From Paracoccaceae bacterium (GTDB taxonomy: Bacteria; Pseudomonadota; Alphaproteobacteria; Rhodobacterales; Rhodobacteraceae), in contig JAAEZA010000007.1 of the NCBI GenBank assembly GCA_018223125.1, forward strand, positions 42,098-106,097: 64,000 bases of DNA. The letters run 5' to 3'. The position numbers were made by a program, and so were the translations under genes. Below, piece by piece: positions 61,081 to 64,000 of the stretch. The notes under the pieces were generated by a model. The model ran no database searches, had not been told where the DNA came from, and worked only from the letters and a program-made list of their open reading frames with translations. Position 1 is the first letter of the stretch; every line of letters starts with the position of its first letter.

Positions 61081-62024
61081 TCTTCCGCTCTCAGACTGCT
61101 AAAGTTGTGTCCTTCATCCTTGCTACGGGAATTGTGGCCGGTGCCAGCATGTTCAGCCTGCCCGAAGCGGGAATTGAAATGGCAGGCAGCGGACCCGAAC
61201 AGCAGGCCCGCATGGGTGCACAGTTCGAAGATATGGTGGTGGGCAGTCTGACGGCTGAACCAGCCGAAGAACTGCTGGAGGAACCGGTGGAGCCGGAAGT
61301 TGTCGAACCTGTACAGCCCGAGATGGTCGAGCCGTTAGAAACCAGTCACGAAACCGAAGCCGCCAAGCCCGTAGAACCGGATGCAAGCGAACCGGTCCCC
61401 CTGACCGAAGCTTTGCCCGTACCGCTGGCCGAAGCTCCGCCCGCTGCAGAGCCGCAAATTCTGACCCCTGCGACAGAACCGCTCGAAGCGGTTGAACCAC
61501 AGGAACAGACGGAAACTCTGGTAGCGCAGGAGCCGGAAACCGCAGCGCCCCTGCAATCCGCGCGGCCAAAGGCGCGCGATCCCGAACAGATCAAAAAGGC
61601 GCAGCAAAAACCCGAACCAAAGGTCGCCAGAAAGCCTGCGAAAAAGACGCCGAAGGGCAATGCCAAGCGCAACAATACGAAAGGGGCGACCCGCGGTGAA
61701 CAGAAAACCGCAGAGGCCACGCAAACCGGGCAGCGCAAAGCGCAGGCAAACCAGTCGGGCAATGCCGCAGCCAGCAATTATCCGGGTAAGGTCATGCGCC
61801 GTATTGCGCGCGCCGGCAAACCCCGTGTCGGGGCAAGGGGGACAGCAGTGATTGCCTTTTCGGTTACCGCCAGAGGCACGCTTGCAGCTGTATCTGTTGC
61901 CCGCAGTTCAGGTTCGGCGGCCCTTGATCAGGCAGCGGTCCGACTGATCCGCAAAGCTGCACCCTTCCCACCGCCACCAGCAGGCGCGCGGCGGCAATTC
62001 TCTATTAGAATCAAAGGGAAGTGA
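61077..62024 (+). CDS. tonB: TonB energy transducer
   Basis: 315 residues. N-terminal membrane anchor (~8-28, VVSFILATGIVAGASMF), a long Pro/Glu then Lys/Pro spacer (~55-220) that spans the periplasm, and a TonB C-terminal domain (~230-315: YPGKVMRRIARAGKPRVGAR, VARSSGSAALDQAAVRLIRK). It couples the ExbB/D motor to outer-membrane receptors; the siderophore ABC genes directly downstream suggest iron or haem import. Confidence 0.9.
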   Translation: MIFRSQTAKVVSFILATGIVAGASMFSLPEAGIEMAGSGPEQQARMGAQFEDMVVGSLTAEPAEELLEEPVEPEVVEPVQPEMVEPLETSHETEAAKPVEPDASEPVPLTEALPVPLAEAPPAAEPQILTPATEPLEAVEPQEQTETLVAQEPETAAPLQSARPKARDPEQIKKAQQKPEPKVARKPAKKTPKGNAKRNNTKGATRGEQKTAEATQTGQRKAQANQSGNAAASNYPGKVMRRIARAGKPRVGARGTAVIAFSVTARGTLAAVSVARSSGSAALDQAAVRLIRKAAPFPPPPAGARRQFSIRIKGK

Positions 62025-62094
62025 CGTCTTGCACGTCTTGTGTAATCTGCCTATCAGGCATTAACTTACTATTTTAATCGGAAAAGGAAATCAC

Positions 62095-63066
62095 ATGCTT
62101 CGTCACCTCTTGGGCATAGGACTCGCCCTGTTCGGCACGGCCACGTTGGCGCAGGATTTTCCTGTCACGGTGGAACATGCTTTCGGGCAGACCATTATCG
62201 AAGAACGTCCCCTGCGCGTTGCCACTGTGGGTTGGGCCAACCATGAGGTTCCCCTGGCGCTTGGCATTGTGCCGGTGGGCTTTGCCCGTGCGTCCTGGGG
62301 GGATGACGACGGGGACGGTTTGCTGCCTTGGGTCACGGAAAGACTGGAAGAACTGGATGCTGAAACGCCGGTCCTGTTTGACGAGGGCGACGGGGTGGAC
62401 TTTGAAGCTGTCGCTTCTACCAATCCCGACGTCATTCTGGCGGCCTATTCCGGCATTTCGAAATCCGACTATGAAACGCTCAGCCGGATTGCGCCAGTGG
62501 TGGCCTATCCCCAAGCAGCATGGACCACAACATGGCGCGAGATGATCACCCAGAACGCAGCCGGTCTCGGCATGGCCAAGGAAGGTGCGGCGCTGGTGGC
62601 TGACCTTGAAAACCGGATCAAATCCGCTGCCGCAAAATATCCGCAACTGCAAGGCAAGGCGGGCATGTTTGTGACCCATCTGGATGTCCGCGACCTTAGC
62701 ACAATCGGGTTTTACGCTGCCGCAGACCAGCGGGTTCAATTCCTGCACGATCTGGGCATGAGCACCCCGAAAGCGGTGCAAGAAGCAAGCGAGGCAGGGA
62801 AATATTCCGGCCGTGTCAGCGCCGAGCGGATCGATATGTTTGACGATGTGGATTTCGTGGTGACATACGGGGATCAGGCCCGAATGGAAGAACTGGCCAA
62901 AAACCCGCTGATTGCACGTTTTCCGGCCATGGCGCGGGGGGCTGTTGTGTTGCTGGCAAATGATCCCATGGGCACCGCAGCAAACCCGACACCCCTGTCC
63001 ATCGACTACGTTCTTGATGACTACCTGCAACGTCTGTTGCAAGCTGTGGCACGCGCTGAAAAATGA
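62095..63066 (+). CDS. Siderophore/haem ABC transporter binding protein
   Basis: 323 residues with a Sec signal peptide (MLRHLLGIGLALFGTATLAQ). Class III periplasmic-binding fold: VTVEHAFGQTIIEERPLRVA, GIVPVGFARASWG and NPDVILAAYSGI are typical for FepB/FhuD-like ferric-siderophore binding proteins. Starts 70 bases after tonB and overlaps the permease gene by 4 bases. Confidence 0.9.
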   Translation: MLRHLLGIGLALFGTATLAQDFPVTVEHAFGQTIIEERPLRVATVGWANHEVPLALGIVPVGFARASWGDDDGDGLLPWVTERLEELDAETPVLFDEGDGVDFEAVASTNPDVILAAYSGISKSDYETLSRIAPVVAYPQAAWTTTWREMITQNAAGLGMAKEGAALVADLENRIKSAAAKYPQLQGKAGMFVTHLDVRDLSTIGFYAAADQRVQFLHDLGMSTPKAVQEASEAGKYSGRVSAERIDMFDDVDFVVTYGDQARMEELAKNPLIARFPAMARGAVVLLANDPMGTAANPTPLSIDYVLDDYLQRLLQAVARAEK

Positions 63067-64000
63067 ACCTTGCCCGTCCCAACCTGTCTTTGCGGATCAT
63101 CCTTGTGATTGCCGTTCTGATGCTGACAGCCTTCCTGTCGCTGACCATCGGCACGCGCTCGGTTCCATGGGGCGAGATATGGGACGGGTTGAGCGGGCGA
63201 ATTGACAGCATTGGCGCTGCTGCCGTTTCAGTGCGGGTGCCGCGCACGGTTCTTGCCATACTGGCAGGGGCTGCGCTCGGGACAGCGGGGGCGGTTATTC
63301 AGGGCGTCACACGCAATCCGCTCGCCGATCCGGGTATTCTCGGGGTGAATGCGGGGGCGGCCCTGTTTGTGGTCATTGGCATCGCGTGGTTTGACATCAG
63401 CGGCGCGACCACCTTCTTGTGGCTGGGTGTGGCCGGGGCCGGTTGCGCGGCGGTTTTCGTTTATGGCGTCGGGTCTACGGGGCAGGGGGGCGCCACGCCC
63501 CTGAAGCTGACCCTTGCCGGAACCGCGACCTCTATCGCGGCATCGGCTTTTATCATTGCAGTCGTTCTGCCGCGCAATGACATCGCAGGCAGCATCCAGT
63601 CCTGGCAGGTGGGCGGTGTTGGCGGCGCGCGGTTTGACACGATTCTCCCCGCGTTGCCATTTCTGGGCGCGGGGCTGGGGCTGAGTATCGCCTCGGCCCG
63701 CATCCTGAACGCTTTGGCTTTGGGCGAGGAACTGGCGGCGGGGCTGGGGCAGAACATTGCGACAGGGCGTGCCCTTGCAGCAGCAGGGGCGATAGTGCTG
63801 TGTGGCACAGCCACGGCGCTGTGTGGCCCGATCGGGTTTGTCGGGCTTGTGGTGCCCCATGTCTGCCGTATGACACTTGGCATTGATTACCGCCTGTTGC
63901 TGCCCATGTCCGCTGTCGCAGGCGCCTGCCTGCTGGGGCTGGCCGATGTGCTGGGTCGTATCATTGCACGCCCGAACGAGCTGGACGTGGGCATTGTCAC
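63063..64000 (+). CDS. FecCD-type ABC permease (3' truncated by window)
   Basis: The frame opens at ATG 63063 (ATGA with the binding protein) and stays open to the window end, 312 codons. FecCD/BtuC family segments: VPRTVLAILAGAALGTAGAV, IQGVTRNPLADPGILGVNAG and a late GPIGFVGLVVPHVCRM. It forms the membrane channel for the iron complex; the second permease and ATPase should follow outside the window. Confidence 0.92.
   Translation, partial: MNLARPNLSLRIILVIAVLMLTAFLSLTIGTRSVPWGEIWDGLSGRIDSIGAAAVSVRVPRTVLAILAGAALGTAGAVIQGVTRNPLADPGILGVNAGAALFVVIGIAWFDISGATTFLWLGVAGAGCAAVFVYGVGSTGQGGATPLKLTLAGTATSIAASAFIIAVVLPRNDIAGSIQSWQVGGVGGARFDTILPALPFLGAGLGLSIASARILNALALGEELAAGLGQNIATGRALAAAGAIVLCGTATALCGPIGFVGLVVPHVCRMTLGIDYRLLLPMSAVAGACLLGLADVLGRIIARPNELDVGIV

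Overview
The window looks like chromosomal DNA of an alphaproteobacterium of the Rhodobacteraceae/Roseobacter type. Support comes from moderately high G+C DNA, dense operons joined by ATGA/GTGA overlaps, a thiDOSGEF-thiYtenAZX thiamine operon, EcfG-type (GGAAC-N16/17-CGTT) general-stress promoters, TRAP and Pot ABC transporters, and many GntR, LysR and Lrp regulators. The genus assignment is inference only; there is no rRNA or other marker here. I saw no tRNA, rRNA, CRISPR array, insertion sequence or prophage.

Layout: (1) 1-7229, a thiamine operon: thiD (5' cut off), thiO, thiS, thiG, thiE, a ThiF-rhodanese fusion, and the pyrimidine salvage set thiY-tenA-thiZ-thiX, ended by a good terminator. 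(2) 7281-12115, a stress/envelope block: PRC-barrel protein, two tiny membrane peptides, a multi-pass membrane protein, a Na/Pi-PhoU-type transporter and a YqaA-like protein, with three recognisable EcfG-type promoters. (3) 12139-23978, an amine block: polyamine ABC transporter potGHIF, acetylpolyamine amidohydrolase, nitrilase-type amidase, then a trimethylamine-dehydrogenase-like flavoprotein, a LysR regulator, a DUF1028 protein, RidA and a CzcO-like flavin monooxygenase. Four copies of one inverted repeat, TTAGG-N5-CCTAA, sit before the transcription units and tie them into a probable LysR regulon. (4) 24039-25150, an Xre/RES toxin-antitoxin pair. (5) 25158-26799, an Lrp regulator divergent from a saccharopine/lysine-dehydrogenase-family gene. 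(6) 26920-35085, a complete-looking D-erythronate/L-threonate operon (GntR, denD, TRAP dctPQM, ltnD, otnK, otnC, otnI) leading to DHAP. (7) 35095-39941, a P1 peptidase, a LysR regulator, an acyl-CoA dehydrogenase and a CaiB-type CoA transferase. (8) 40051-45230, an unusual haem-copper oxidase cluster: fused subunit I+III, and a subunit II that has lost its CuA ligands. (9) 45446-54204, an accessory catabolic block: HutC-like GntR, NicX/M29-like metalloprotein, LysR, VanA-like Rieske oxygenase, HutF deiminase, ACMSD-like amidohydrolase, MFS exporter and MarR. (10) 54329-58912, a very large RTX/FG-GAP secreted protein. (11) 59242-64000, an ExbB-ExbD-ExbD-TonB operon followed by a siderophore/haem ABC uptake system that runs off the end.

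The most promising undescribed biology: the TTAGG-N5-CCTAA amine regulon, whose TMADH-like enzyme keeps the catalytic and cofactor residues but replaces the aromatic trimethylammonium cage partly with acidic residues; the CuA-less, K-channel-altered oxidase; the paired ExbD proteins, one with Asn for the proton-carrying Asp; and the HutC/HutF/Rieske/NicX-like cluster, which may open a modified imidazole or other N-heterocycle. Comparisons with reference proteins (TMADH, APAH, CuA, ExbD, Frc numbering) are from memory and should be confirmed by alignment.
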